Assembly (NCBI GenBank): GCA_905221605.1
Contig: CAJNDS010000435.1
Location: 1 to 64,000, forward strand
Reading direction: 5' to 3'
DNA length: 64,000 nucleotides
Source of the DNA: Symbiodinium natans
Lineage: Eukaryota > Sar > Dinophyceae > Suessiales > Symbiodiniaceae
Shown here piece by piece: positions 51,782 to 62,191 of this stretch (position 1 is its first letter; each line of letters opens with the position of its first letter). The translations under genes were made by a program, and so were the position numbers. The notes beneath the pieces were generated by a model that worked only from the letters and a program-made list of their open reading frames with translations, was not told the origin of the DNA and did no database searches.

Positions 51782-51850
51782 TGGCTGCTGCACAACAGAT
51801 CTTGTTCTCACCGACTGATCAGCCGAGCTGTGGCAGGCAGTCCACTCAGA
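51782..51850 (-). CDS. TSP1 module half, most upstream seen
   Basis: SEWTACHSSADQSVRTRSVV followed by QQP has the Trp, Cys and Arg-strand positions of a TSP1 repeat but a changed second Cys region (SSADQS). No clear TSP1 exon was found between here and the RPT3 gene, although NCQSWPSC near 52530 may be another start. Confidence 0.6.
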
Positions 51851-51889
51851 CCTCATTGGATCTGATAAAAGAGAGACCATACTTCATGA

Positions 51890-53090
51890 CCTTCATCGTT
51901 TTCAAGGCCCCAGCCATACCCCAAACATGCAGTCGGTGACCTGCCCATCAAGCAAAAACTGTACTGAGACAAAGAAGTATGCCATGGTCCGCACAAGTCA
52001 GATCTCACCCTGTACTTCAAAAACTAGCAAAGAGAGCATGCAAAGATGTATCGACATGCATGCGGGGCCTTCTTAATGCACTTGTCTTGGACAAAGGACT
52101 GAGACTCCAGGAGGGCTCCACTGCACGGCTTGCCACACCTCACAAGTCACAAGTCCTTTAAAACACAGATCTAAAGAGAAGAGACTTCAAACATACTTCA
52201 TACACTTCACGCAAATCAATTGCAATCATGCTGCTCGTTGTTGGAGGTGGACTTCGATCTCTCCCGGAACTTAAGGCCAATGCCTCGAGATTGTCGGCTC
52301 ACCGTGCTAAAAGCCGGATGCACATGCAACACTCGGCACATGACGTTTATCAAGATGGCTTGGTCAGGGACAACCCCCGGCATCATACCAGGAGTTCCAC
52401 GGAGAGAAAACACAGTCTTGTGGCTGACATACAGAGCAGGCCTTGGAAAAGGAGCCCAAGCAGCGGGCACAGTGCAAGTGTCTAAAGTGCATCTGCACGA
52501 ACTAAACACATGAAGGCCACGACTGGCAGTTGTTCACACCCACCGACCTGACAAGAACTCGTGGCCATGTCTGGTCGGCGAATCTAGCTTCCAGCCAACC
52601 TCCTCGTCGTAGCCTTGACAAGAGTGATGTGCAAGTTGCCGAAGGGGAGCCTTGCACACGAGCAACAGTGCAGGATGGGCTTGGGGTGGCGTTGGATCGC
52701 AAGCTCTCAGACGACGTTAGAGCCGTTAGAGCTCAGGGCTGGACAGCACTATCGAAGGTGCGGATGTTCACTGCAAAAAGCAAGACAATCAGATTTCGAG
52801 CAAGCATGTCCCAGACATGCTCTTGCTCGTCCTTACTCCTGGCCGCGGTTTTGAGCCTGCCCTGGCGGCATGAACAGACAAGAACACGTTGTTACTGTGT
52901 ACTCGCGTGCGACCTCTCCATCATGCACATCTACTACTTTGACGGAACAAACAGCTGCAGATCAATGCACTTCTTTTCCAGTCCAGCCTTTATGGATCGC
53001 GCTACAGATCTGCATCTTGCCTGTGCTGTGCCGAAGGTTGCTTGTTGTGGAAACAAAGGGATACTGTCTACGTCCATTGGAGAGCTGCCG
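51890..53090. other. Spacer between RPT3 and TSP1 exons
   Basis: A 190-codon plus-strand frame (52530-53102) has no recognisable motif and ends in the 3' flank of RPT3; it is not supported. The 5' end of the TSP1 series should lie here but no signal peptide was found. Confidence 0.45.
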
Positions 53091-53098
53091 GCTCTGCT

Positions 53099-54283
53099 CT
53101 AGAAGCCATAGAAGTCAAAGTCGCGATCCTTCTTCTTTGCATGGTCCTTCCAACCAGCTTCAAAGTCCTTTGGCAAGATGACGTAGCGATTGTGCCGAAC
53201 AGCCTGCATACCTGCCTCCTGGCAGATCGCTGCAATATCAGCACAGCTGATTTTCTCGGGTCTGGAGACATAATCTTCCAAGTCAACCTCCTCGCTCAGG
53301 TTCATCTTGGACGTAATAGTCTGGAAGATCAAACGCTTTTGGCGCCTGTCGGGCAGCGGGAACTCGATCTTTCGATCCAATCTGCCCGGTCGTAGTAGTG
53401 CTGGGTCCAATGTGTCTGCACGGTTTGTGGCCATGATGACCTTCACGGTTGTGTCCTGATCGAAACCATCCATTTGATTCAGGAGCTCCAGCAAGATGCG
53501 CTGGACTTCGCGGTCGGCACCTGTTTGGGAGTCGAAGCGCTTCGTGCCAATGGCATCAATCTCATCGATGAAAACAATGGATGGTGCGTTTTCACGAGCT
53601 AAGCGAAACACATCGCGGACCATGCGCGGCCCTTCTCCAAGGTACTTCTGCACGAACTCCGAACCCACCATGCGAATGAAGGTGGCTGTTGTTTGGTTCG
53701 CGACAGCTTTTGCAAGCATTGTCTTTCCAGTACCAGGCGGGCCATACAAGAGCACGCCACTGGGAGGGTCAATCCCGATCTGAGCGTATAACTCCTTGTG
53801 CGTCAAAGGCAACTCCACGGCTTCTTTGATTTCCTGCTTTTGAATGTCCATACCACCAATGTCCGCATAGGTAACATCAGGCTTCTCGGACATAGCCATG
53901 CTCTGGACAGTACTATCTGCCTCAGGTGGCAAGATGTCGACCACGGCATGCGAATGCCGATGCAAAGCTACTGAACTGCTCGGCTTCAGCAGTTCTCGGT
54001 TGAGTGTACTGAGAATCCGGACATAGTAGTTGGAGCCTGCAGTCGAAGACACTATGCCGTGGCTTTGGTCAATCATCTCTGAAAATTGACCTATGACCAA
54101 TGGGACAGACTGGACGCGCTTGATCTCAACCTGCGCACGAATCATCTCGCGCTTGAGGTTTTTCATTTCATCCTTGATGTACTCTTCCTGAATGTCCAGA
54201 AACTCCATCTGGCGCTTCAGCTCTTTGAGGCGCATGTACAAGTCATCTTCTGCCTTGGATGTCGAATCCGTCTGCTGCACCAT
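53099..54283 (-). CDS. RPT3: 26S proteasome regulatory ATPase RPT3 (6B, PSMC4)
   Basis: RPT3 is one of six AAA+ ATPases of the 19S base that unfold ubiquitylated substrates. The frame is open to a TTG upstream, but the first ATG (54283, context ACCATGG) gives 394 residues, near the family's usual length. Counted from that ATG: a coiled coil at 10-60, Walker A GPPGTGKT at 181-188, Walker B FIDEID at 238-243, and [18 protein letters not shown] after 296. [15 protein letters not shown] and [20 protein letters not shown] are RPT3-type. The C-terminus reads FDFYGF, so the HbYX tail is followed by one extra residue. There is no intron, unlike the other genes here. Confidence 0.95.
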   Translation of the reverse strand: MVQQTDSTSKAEDDLYMRLKELKRQMEFLDIQEEYIKDEMKNLKREMIRAQVEIKRVQSVPLVIGQFSEMIDQSHGIVSSTAGSNYYVRILSTLNRELLKPSSSVALHRHSHAVVDILPPEADSTVQSMAMSEKPDVTYADIGGMDIQKQEIKEAVELPLTHKELYAQIGIDPPSGVLLYGPPGTGKTMLAKAVANQTTATFIRMVGSEFVQKYLGEGPRMVRDVFRLARENAPSIVFIDEIDAIGTKRFDSQTGADREVQRILLELLNQMDGFDQDTTVKVIMATNRADTLDPALLRPGRLDRKIEFPLPDRRQKRLIFQTITSKMNLSEEVDLEDYVSRPEKISCADIAAICQEAGMQAVRHNRYVILPKDFEAGWKDHAKKKDRDFDFYGF

Positions 54284-54399
54284 GGTATCTGCTACTCCGA
54301 GAGGAGTCCCTTCCGAATTGGTCAACCCAGTTCAGAGCCTCAATGCAGAAAATGACCGGGCACCGTGACAAGCAAGCTTCATCCATCATGGTCTGTTGA

Positions 54400-56240
54400 C
54401 GAGGACATACAAAAGAGGACCCAACACAGGCCCGCAATGCATCTTGCCCTCCCGGCTATCACGTGTCATCCACGAACAATTGAGATGGTCGGTTCATTAA
54501 CGCGATTTGGAAGTTCATACAGACGAACACTGCAAGCAAAGACCTATCAAAACAATGCCAAACCAGCATTTTGGTCATCTACTCTACGCCCATAGCATAA
54601 ACTCAGAACATACAAGAGCAGCAGATCATCAGCAACATTGCAGGGGTCAGCAAATGTATATAGGCAAGTGTGGGCAACGTGTGGCAACATGGCGAGGCAC
54701 CCATTGGGCATGCAGGCAAATTTCCTAACTTTAGGCTGCAAGATACGGACAAACAAGCGCACAAAAAACGAAATAAGCGCATCGCTCATCTACCGAATTC
54801 CGCCGCCTGGCCTAAAATGAGCACAACACATGCTCATTTTTCTTTTACCAGTCGGGCTCCCCTCTCACGCTGCCGTCCCCGCACATGCATGTCACAGACA
54901 TGCCATGACTGACATGAAAACAACAATCACATCCACTACTGCATTGCCAAAAAAAACCGTTCCAAGAAAATCGTGGACACACCTTTTTGACTACAGAATT
55001 CTTGTCGCATGCATAGGCGGATGAATAAACTTCGGGTATAGGCATATGTACACCATGCTGTCCGGGACGCGGGGACACGTGGGACGCGAGCATGCGGGGA
55101 TGCGGGCCGCCTGCCGAGTTGCTGGGTGTTCACGAGGACTTCTCGGATTCCCAGTGTTTGGTCGAGCCCAGTTCATGGAGGCAATTGCTGGGCAGAGAGG
55201 GCAGGTTGGCGATGGCCAACGCGTGGCATAAACATGTTTTGGAGGCAGGTTCCTTTTTCCAGACATCAACGTTGCTCACAAGTTTCTTTGTACTATCGGA
55301 GGTGTGATCTCCTTCGTCGGCCCAGCGGGCAAGATGATACCCAGGGCTTTCGGATGTAGCCTGGACGCTGAGGTGGTTGTAAGTGGGAGGCGTCTGGAAA
55401 AGGTCTGATTGGTCCGTCTGAGTTCTATGCCACCTATGCCGTGGTCGCTGCAAAGCTGGTGCCTCGTTCCAAAACAAGCGAGGGTTTTTCCATGTACCAC
55501 GGCCGAGATTTGGCTGAAGGCATCAAATGTTGAAACACGATTTGCGACGTGAACTTCTCTTAGAATTTGAGAATCCGGACGCTGAGAGACCCATCATAGG
55601 CTGGTGTGCTCGTGTTCTTAGCAAAAACAATCCTGGAGATGGACCGTCGAGGGGATAGGCTTTTTAGTGCATGTGAAGATCAGACAAACAGCGTGTTTTT
55701 TGTGGCCACCAGCTTGATACCATGGGGGAAGCACAGAGGTGACGGTGGTTCTTGTCCCGCTTCTCTTGCAAATGGCTGTGGTCAGGCATGAGAAAAAAAC
55801 ACCTTCTTAATTCGTATGTGGGGTTCGAGATATTCTGAGATGCATGAAGTCTTTTTATCCAGTGGCCAGCGCATCCGTGAAGCGCCAAAGCATCCGTCCG
55901 TCCTTCGCGTCCCGGCGGACACTTTGGAACTGCCCCCTTCGCTGGTGGCGCTGGCCAACAAGCCACATACATTCCGACCGTTTAGCAGCCTGGACATGGT
56001 CTTGCCCCATGCCAGTCACATACTTCTCACTCTTTCCCTATATTTTTTTAATATATACATATAGACATATGCCCCCCCCCCGACCACAATTTTTGAACTG
56101 AAGAGCTTTGAAATCCATATTCCCAGATTCCATACTCCAGGTTCCAGAATCTTGCGGGGCCAACTGCCGCCTGGAGGCTCGGGAACATTGTTGGCCTTTG
56201 CAAATCTGGAAAACTAGAATATGGAACCTGGAATCCGGGG
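54400..56240. other. Spacer upstream of RPT3; no gene supported
   Basis: Open frames are short and lack motifs. A run of nine C bases lies near 56073. GCATTTTGGTCAT near 54568 resembles the spliced leader only over eight bases and is not counted. Confidence 0.5.
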
Positions 56241-56249
56241 GTCCGTTGA

Positions 56250-56910
56250 CAATTACCCTCTGCAGATTTCAACTCTAGTTTAGTTAATTAACTTCAGCTA
56301 AGGATCAAGGATAGTCATTAAACAAGTTAAATCTAATTGAAGAACTTTTTGACTGAAAAATATTAAAATAAAGTTTCTAGCCCTTAAAAAAACAACTGGA
56401 GAAATATCATTGGTTAAGAACGTACTATTTCAACCGAGTTTTGGAAATTAGTCAAGTTAAATTCGCGAAGCAAATATCGCAAATTCATTTAATAACGAAG
56501 CTAGGTTGAACTATGTGAATTAACAGCCAATTAGATCATCTCAAACCCTAATTGTGTTGCCCAAAACATGATTAAGAAAGTCCCTTTTTCGAAATATGTT
56601 AATCAATTTCATGGACCCTTCATTACACAAACAAGTGAAACTATCAACATTAATGGAATTAGATACAGTAATTGACTTCTCAAAATTCAAACTGAGAAGT
56701 CAATAGTTTAGACTTGAGAATGTTCATATTGCATGTAATTAACTTGGCCCGTATTTGAATATTGGTTAAACAAATTCCCACTCTGGACTTAGTCATTGTT
56801 GTCTTGTATTTTTACAATGTCATTGTAGGTCTTGAAACTAAGTTCTGTTGTTGGCCGTTAAAAAAAACCACATATTGTCAGTCTGAAATACAATTTAATA
56901 CAGGGGCTCA
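56250..56910. other. AT-rich segment with a hairpin
   Basis: Base composition changes sharply to roughly two thirds A+T, unlike the flanks. No gene is seen. A perfect hairpin lies at about 56670-56703 (TTGACTTCTCA, a 12-base loop region, TGAGAAGTCAA). The region may be an old insertion of another sequence type. Confidence 0.6.
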
Positions 56911-56922
56911 TCGGCTGAGGTG

Positions 56923-57026
56923 CGAATCAGAAAACGTGAATCGGAAAACACAGAGTCGGAAAACACCCCGCGCTGAGTCGGAAAACGCCAGGCACGACTG
57001 CGCGGCACCGGCTGAATCAGAAAACA
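56923..57026 (+). repeat. Interspersed 12-bp motif GA(A/G)TC(A/G)GAAAAC, five copies
   Basis: Copies start near 56923, 56938, 56953, 56975 and 57014, with irregular spacing of 15 to 39 bp. A shortened copy (CCAGAAAAC) lies at 57115 in the adjoining element. Confidence 0.75.
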
Positions 57027-57084
57027 AAGCTCGACGCGGACACGTCCTGCCGCAGTAGCCACGAGATGTCTAAAAGAGCCCTAG

Positions 57085-57322
57085 TTTGTCATTAGGTTGC
57101 GCCGGAAGCACCAAACCAGAAAACATGGAAAGCTCCAAGAAGCTCGAAACGGACCCTTGTGAGTTTGTGGGGCTTAGGGCTTAGGGTTTTAGGGTGAGGG
57201 GGCGTAGCTTCTTGCGGCGCAGAATAGGCTTCAAGGAAAGGTCCGTTTCGAGCTTCCGCGGTGCTGATTTGGAGCTTTCCGTGCTTCTGATTTAGTCTTT
57301 CCGGCGCGATCTAATGACCAAA
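57085..57322. mobile_element. 238-bp MITE-like element with long imperfect inverted repeats
   Basis: The left end TTTGTCATTAGGTTGCGCCG matches the reverse complement of the right end, TTTGGTCATTAGATCGCGCC. The arms continue through GGAAAGCTCCAA and GAAGCTCGAAACGGACC on both sides. The short centre contains TTAGGGCTTAGGG-like sequence. No coding capacity. A target duplication was not found. Confidence 0.65.
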
Positions 57323-57640
57323 CTTTTAAATTTTATTTTCCAAACAAAAATGTTTCAAATGTATGACAACATTTCCTGGCCAAAAATACAGGACAATCCA
57401 TCGATGCCATGCTTGTTCATTTGTGTCCCATGCACAGCGATGCAATTCACATGCACAGACTGCAATGACGTGCACCCTCACGCTAACAAGACTGAAGCTT
57501 ATGCATTGGTATCTTTTCCAAGGAAGGGGATTTGCCATGTCTGCTTCCATCCGAGATCTGTCCTCTGCAGGTGTGTGAGAAACGAAAGCTCCCTCTCTTG
57601 GTCGGGGAGAACGCAAGTCCCTTCCTTGGTCATGGGAGTG

Positions 57641-60628
57641 TCAGGCACAGCGCCCGACGAGCGAGTTCACCAGCTTGGCCATCTCCGCGAGAAGCACCTG
57701 ATCTTGGAACCTGCAATTGTGTGGCAACCCTGTGAAGTCAAGGCGGGATGGGGCATCCGCCACGTTGGATTTGCTCGGTACCCGAGCGTAGAACGGAATC
57801 ATCTCGAGCTCCTGTTCCAACAATGCGCAAGCATTGCTCAAGAGGGTCAAGGCCTCTGAATCGCTGGTCAGCTTGAGGAGCGTTATGCGCGCCGCTTCAT
57901 TGTCTAAGTAGCACATCACGTGTTTTCCCCGGAGAAATTCTCGGGCTAGAATGAAGAGCAGGAGAACAGCTATGCTCTCGAGCTCGTTGATGACTTTGGA
58001 CTTTCCTTGCATGAGTTTCTCAGCAAGGTCATGCGGCAACACAATGCCAAACCAGCACAGGATTTGCCCCTCCTGATTAAACAGGACTGCTCCCAGACCC
58101 ATTTCGAGGCCTTGGAGTCCTTCTTGCGAGGCGTCCGTAAAAGCATACACCGTCTCTGAGGTCTGGGCTCGCACCGTCCTCGGCGACGCTTCGGCTATGT
58201 AATGTCGTAGCCCCTGCAGTGCTGCGCAAAGGGAGGCTTGGTTCCGTCTCCTGACATAAAACTCAAAGCCGAGCAAGTCTAGCAGAAAACATGCACTGGC
58301 CTCTGCGCTAGGGGCCAGCTGTCGTGTGGACAACAGCGTGAAGTCATCGAAAAACGAGCTCCAAGGCAAGTGCCAAAACGTGTTTCCTATATGACAAATA
58401 GCCAAGCTGACCCTGATGAACGCGTGGACCGCCGCCACGGCTCCAAATGGAAGGCAAAGAAGCCTGAAGAAGCGAACCTCCCCCGAGCTGGGGTCCTTGA
58501 CAGCCACATAGGCCATGTTGAGTGCCTCTTCGGACAGTGGCAGCTGCCTATATGCTGATTTCAGGTCAATGGTTTTCCCAAGCAGTCCTTGTCCTGCGTG
58601 CCTCAGGAACAAGATGGCTGAGGCTGCAATTGTCTCGACATCATGCAACTCGATCTTCCCCATACTCCCAAATGCCTCGTTGATGTGGCTCTGGGACAGG
58701 TCGTCGATCGGCCTCACCTTGCTCCCTTGCTGGATTGCAAAACGTTTGCTGATTACAGCTCCTTGTGGCAGGTCCTGTTCTCGGAACGGTCCTTCCGACC
58801 AGCCTTTCGATACTTCATCGAGACTTTTCTGCCACAGTTCTTCAAGAAACTGAGATGAGTCCTCAACTTCCTTGATGACCTGGTGGTTGGTCTCCTGCGT
58901 CAATTGGGACAGGTCCTTCAGGGAAAGGAATGCTGGACGAAAGTCGGTGGACCAGCCTGCCGGGAGGTCCAAATGCCCTACAAGATCGAAACCCTGTGCC
59001 AGGTCGTCTGCCACTGCCTTGTCGGCGTAGTGGGACGCTTCTAGCATCTCCTTGAAGAGCTCGGGCAGCTTGGCTTTGAAGTCGTTTTCGGCTAGCTGCA
59101 GCTCCTGGGCTCGCTGGAGCCATCTTCGTGACTGCGCGGCTCGAGTCTCAATCACCTTGGCTGCGGGCTGTTTAGAGCACGCCAAAATTGCCTTCCTGAG
59201 GGCGGGTGGCACCCCGAGGCACAGGTGTCGGGGGTGGCCGGCCAGTCGGGCTTTCGCCACAAATTCCTGTGGGTTCCACGGGACCTCCACCAGAACGTCC
59301 GTCGCAGAAGACAGTAGGGGTGTCACTCTCAACGCCGGGGCTCCTGGCGCCTTGAAGCCCGGGATCTTGGCCGGTCCCAACCACTGTGTAGTTTGGAGAG
59401 TGCTGCGGACTTGGCCGGGCACTGTCCATCTGGTTCGTCGGCAGAATTCGGTGATGACCTGAAAAGATGCAGCCTTTTTGGTCTTCGCCTGTGTCGTTAC
59501 CACCCTGGCTCCTGAGGAGTTTGCGGGATCTCCCTCCAAGAGATTAAGGCCATCCCGACAACCCTTCTGTGTCAGATGCTGCAACAGCAGGGAAACGAAG
59601 TGCTTACAAAACTGGTGCGGGTACGCGCTCTCAAGCTTTGTTGCGAGAACTTCCTCATGCACGTCCCAGGGATGCTCATGGGATCCATCACACGTGACAG
59701 CCAGGCCTGTGATGAGGTCGTTGTTACACAGCAAGGCCGTCCGCTTTAATCTCGAACCTCCCATCATGCAAAAGTCGCACTGGACCACGATCGCCTGTTC
59801 ACTCCTCAGGATGTGTTCAATGGCGCTGCAATGCCAGAAGAAACTGCGATAGGGGTTCTCTATGATTACCACAATGCCATTTTCGCAGCAGAAGTCCCAG
59901 ATTCGGGCCGTGAGCCGGTAAAGCTCGTTAGCCTTTGCCACCCTTTCTGCATCACTTGGGCCAAGGCCTGGAAGCCCTTCCGGGTACTCCACTGACCTCA
60001 AGGGATGCGGCTTGTCCTCCCACGGAAGCGGGATTTCCTTGGCCCTGCTGGATGTGCCGCAGGGCGGCGCCAGCCATACGGCTGCCAGTCCTGGGGAGCC
60101 CAGCCATTTCCACAGCAGACCTTGGTGCGACAGCAGGAGCAAGTCCAGCTGTATTATCTTGCCCTTGCGCCTCGGCATGCGAACGTTATCCACTCCGACC
60201 GACCGCCTGAGGCCGGCTGAAGCAGCCGCCGAGGTAATCCCGGCTGACCCTGCGAAAATCTCCAAAACCCAACACTCCTGTATGGTCTGGGGCGCAGTAC
60301 ATTGCGCTTGTCCAGACCTCTGCGCGCCAGAATGACTCGCCTGAGGTGGAAATGCGTAGGCCTCAGAGGAAGGCTTGGAAAACTGTGGGATTGGTTCAGC
60401 CGCCCGTTGGAGCGGGGGCTGATTCTCTTGCCCTTTTGCAACAGCAGCAGGATGCAACTCCTTGCAGCTCTCTTTGGGCCTGTCCGGGAAAATTGTCTTG
60501 TTCACAAAAATGGCTGTTGCCGCTCTCTCCGCGCACGCTTGTGCGCGACGCGCAGTCGGAGCAGCGCGGGACGCCTGGTCCAGCGCGGAAGCGCTGTCAT
60601 TCGACGTCCCTTGCAACGGGGCGTTCTT
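57641..60628 (-). CDS. Pol: methyltransferase-like, RT and RNase H (no dioxygenase)
   Basis: The frame is open from the gag TGA (60631-60629); the first in-frame TTG is at 60616, from which 991 residues are counted. The methyltransferase-like domain spans 115-348: LEIFAGSAGITSAAASAGL, LAPPCGTSSRAKEIP (Cys 186), IIENPYRSFFW (252-262) and GGSRLKRTALL. The PPC Cys is kept. Reverse transcriptase follows (KVRPIDDLSQS, TIDLKSAYRQLPL, FFDDF at 755-759), then RNase H (YAFTDAS 824-830, NELES, CYLDNEAA) and an ADAPSR tail. Only about 70 residues separate FFDD from the first RNase H Asp, against 160 in the first element. So about 90 residues of thumb/connection are missing. No dioxygenase domain is present between methyltransferase and RT. 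Confidence 0.88.
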   Translation of the reverse strand, partial: KNAPLQGTSNDSASALDQASRAAPTARRAQACAERAATAIFVNKTIFPDRPKESCKELHPAAVAKGQENQPPLQRAAEPIPQFSKPSSEAYAFPPQASHSGAQRSGQAQCTAPQTIQECWVLEIFAGSAGITSAAASAGLRRSVGVDNVRMPRRKGKIIQLDLLLLSHQGLLWKWLGSPGLAAVWLAPPCGTSSRAKEIPLPWEDKPHPLRSVEYPEGLPGLGPSDAERVAKANELYRLTARIWDFCCENGIVVIIENPYRSFFWHCSAIEHILRSEQAIVVQCDFCMMGGSRLKRTALLCNNDLITGLAVTCDGSHEHPWDVHEEVLATKLESAYPHQFCKHFVSLLLQHLTQKGCRDGLNLLEGDPANSSGARVVTTQAKTKKAASFQVITEFCRRTRWTVPGQVRSTLQTTQWLGPAKIPGFKAPGAPALRVTPLLSSATDVLVEVPWNPQEFVAKARLAGHPRHLCLGVPPALRKAILACSKQPAAKVIETRAAQSRRWLQRAQELQLAENDFKAKLPELFKEMLEASHYADKAVADDLAQGFDLVGHLDLPAGWSTDFRPAFLSLKDLSQLTQETNHQVIKEVEDSSQFLEELWQKSLDEVSKGWSEGPFREQDLPQGAVISKRFAIQQGSKVRPIDDLSQSHINEAFGSMGKIELHDVETIAASAILFLRHAGQGLLGKTIDLKSAYRQLPLSEEALNMAYVAVKDPSSGEVRFFRLLCLPFGAVAAVHAFIRVSLAICHIGNTFWHLPWSSFFDDFTLLSTRQLAPSAEASACFLLDLLGFEFYVRRRNQASLCAALQGLRHYIAEASPRTVRAQTSETVYAFTDASQEGLQGLEMGLGAVLFNQEGQILCWFGIVLPHDLAEKLMQGKSKVINELESIAVLLLFILAREFLRGKHVMCYLDNEAARITLLKLTSDSEALTLLSNACALLEQELEMIPFYARVPSKSNVADAPSRLDFTGLPHNCRFQDQVLLAEMAKLVNSLVGRCA

Positions 60629-61951
60629 TCAGGCTGCCTGGCCAGAAAAGGGATGCTTCTGGAAGCAACCTGGGTGACAACATACATGTCTGCCCCGTGC
60701 GCATCTGCCCCCCAATGGAGCATCCTTGCACTGTCCTAGGTTGAAGCCAAAACAAAGAGGATCTCCATGCTCGTCGTTCGGCACGCCGCCTCGCAAGGCG
60801 GCCGGCATGGGGGTCTCACCCTTGCCTCCTTGCAAGACGAGGGACTTATTCGGAAAGCCGCCCTTTAATTTGCCCTTCGTGGGGAGGCGGGCTCCCTTGA
60901 AACCTGATTTGCCTCCCTGGCCCTTGTCCCCTTTGTCGGTCCTCTGATATTTCCATTGCCCATACCCCTTTCCATCGCCCCAACGCTTGGGGCCCTTGCC
61001 CGCGCCTTTGCCGCCTTTATCTGTGAACCCTTCCGCACGAGGTGTCAGCATGAAGTGAAAATTGACTGCAACCGTGTTGGTGGCTTCCAGGAAGACTTGA
61101 TCTAAGCACCGGGCGTCCGCGAGCGGCGCGTTCGCCGCTGCCCTTGTCAGGGTCGGCTGTTTGCTGCCAAGCTCCATCCACAAGGCCCGATCTGCTCGCA
61201 GGACCTGCTGCAGCGTCGGACGGTTGAAGCCTGGGGGCGCTGGGGTCTGCAAGGTAGCAAAGGCCTTCTGAAGCCATTTCTTGTGCACCTTGAAACTCAA
61301 AACTCCAACGAGGTCGTAGGCCAGACCCCTTCTTTGCAACGCCCTGTAAGTCGCCATGTCTGACCCTAACTGGGCCTCGACTTTAGAGGATTTGTCCTGA
61401 ACCGAGAGGCCGTCCCCCGAAGCGTCCAACACAAGTTCCTTGGCTGGCTTGCCTTGCGCCAATTCCTGGCGACGCGTGGGGATCTTGCTCGGGTGAAGGT
61501 ATTTCAGCGACCCTTGCTCTACCTGTGTCGACACAGCATCATAGACTGAAAAGGCGGGCTGCAAGTCATGCTCAATCGAGAGTCCGCCCAGCCTTTGAGC
61601 CTGCAATTCCAGGCGCTGGGCTCTCTCAGCTCCTGGCAGCTTACGTAGAACTGAGTCCGGCTGCTGTTCCACGGTGGCCTTCAAGTTTGCCAGACTCATG
61701 GTCTGGCACTCGAACAGGAGCCTCTTGACGACCGTCATTTGTGCAAGAGTGGGGTTGTTCTGCCCCAGACTCGTACATAGAGTGGAGACCTCCCTGTCTG
61801 TGAGAGGTTGACCCGGTTGAGTGGCGGCATAGGCTGCCATGGACACCGTCTTGACCCCTCCAGCTATGAATTTGTCCAAGAGTTGCTGCTCCATCCCGAT
61901 CTTGCGAGCATGTTGCTCGAAGAAAGGCTGACTATCCGCTGCGTTTGCCAT
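60629..61951 (-). CDS. Gag-like protein with Cys/His knuckle
   Basis: The ATG at 61951 (MANAADSQPFFEQHARKIG) is chosen because it aligns with the Gag start of the first element; the longer frame reads through a CA microsatellite. The product has 440 residues: a helical N-terminal part, a Gly/Lys-rich linker (GKGPKRWGDGKGYGQWKYQR), and a C-terminal CFGFNLGQCKDAPLGGRC then GRHVCCHPGC cluster matching that of the first element. It ends with TGA, and pol continues in the same frame. Confidence 0.82.
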   Translation of the reverse strand: MANAADSQPFFEQHARKIGMEQQLLDKFIAGGVKTVSMAAYAATQPGQPLTDREVSTLCTSLGQNNPTLAQMTVVKRLLFECQTMSLANLKATVEQQPDSVLRKLPGAERAQRLELQAQRLGGLSIEHDLQPAFSVYDAVSTQVEQGSLKYLHPSKIPTRRQELAQGKPAKELVLDASGDGLSVQDKSSKVEAQLGSDMATYRALQRRGLAYDLVGVLSFKVHKKWLQKAFATLQTPAPPGFNRPTLQQVLRADRALWMELGSKQPTLTRAAANAPLADARCLDQVFLEATNTVAVNFHFMLTPRAEGFTDKGGKGAGKGPKRWGDGKGYGQWKYQRTDKGDKGQGGKSGFKGARLPTKGKLKGGFPNKSLVLQGGKGETPMPAALRGGVPNDEHGDPLCFGFNLGQCKDAPLGGRCARGRHVCCHPGCFQKHPFSGQAA

Positions 61952-62009
61952 GTTTAGGGCGTGGGGCCAAAACTGCAAATTGCAAGAGAGAGAGCTGGTA
62001 CAAAGGGAT

Positions 62010-62015
<6 letters not shown>

Positions 62016-62046
<31 letters not shown>
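62016..62046. repeat. (CA)n microsatellite in the second element's leader
   Basis: About 15 CA steps; translated on the minus strand as alternating Cys and Val. Confidence 0.95.
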
Positions 62047-62049
<3 letters not shown>

Positions 62050-62191
62050 CGGCCAACAACAATGTCACCCCGCTCTTTACTCCTGAAAACAACGGCTGCA
62101 CTGTAGCCACTTCGCTGAGGGCTTCTCCATTTCTACAAAATTAACGCTGATCCACTTGCCACATTTCAGCGTTGTCTGACCTACTTTTTAT

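Larger units (their letters stand above)
57641..62110 (-). mobile_element. Second methyltransferase-bearing retroelement, damaged
   Basis: Carries gag and pol homologous to the element at 40.7-49.8 kb in the same order, but no recombinase ORF. Its upstream end stops at about 62110-62190, where the third element's repeat begins, and no split direct repeat could be seen at its 3' side. Both ORFs are open but pol has an internal deletion. It is therefore a truncated, probably dead copy. Confidence 0.8.

Noticed and set aside
52530-53102. 190-codon plus-strand frame
   Set aside because: No motif, opposite to the gene direction, and ends within the RPT3 stop region; coding character is weak.
54560-54580. 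Second spliced-leader relic (GCATTTTGGTCAT) upstream of RPT3
   Set aside because: Only eight contiguous bases match, the strand is wrong for RPT3, and no junction or duplication is present.
57641-60628. A dioxygenase domain in the second element
   Set aside because: The stretch between the methyltransferase-like and RT domains has no HxD...H...R pattern and is shorter than in the first element.
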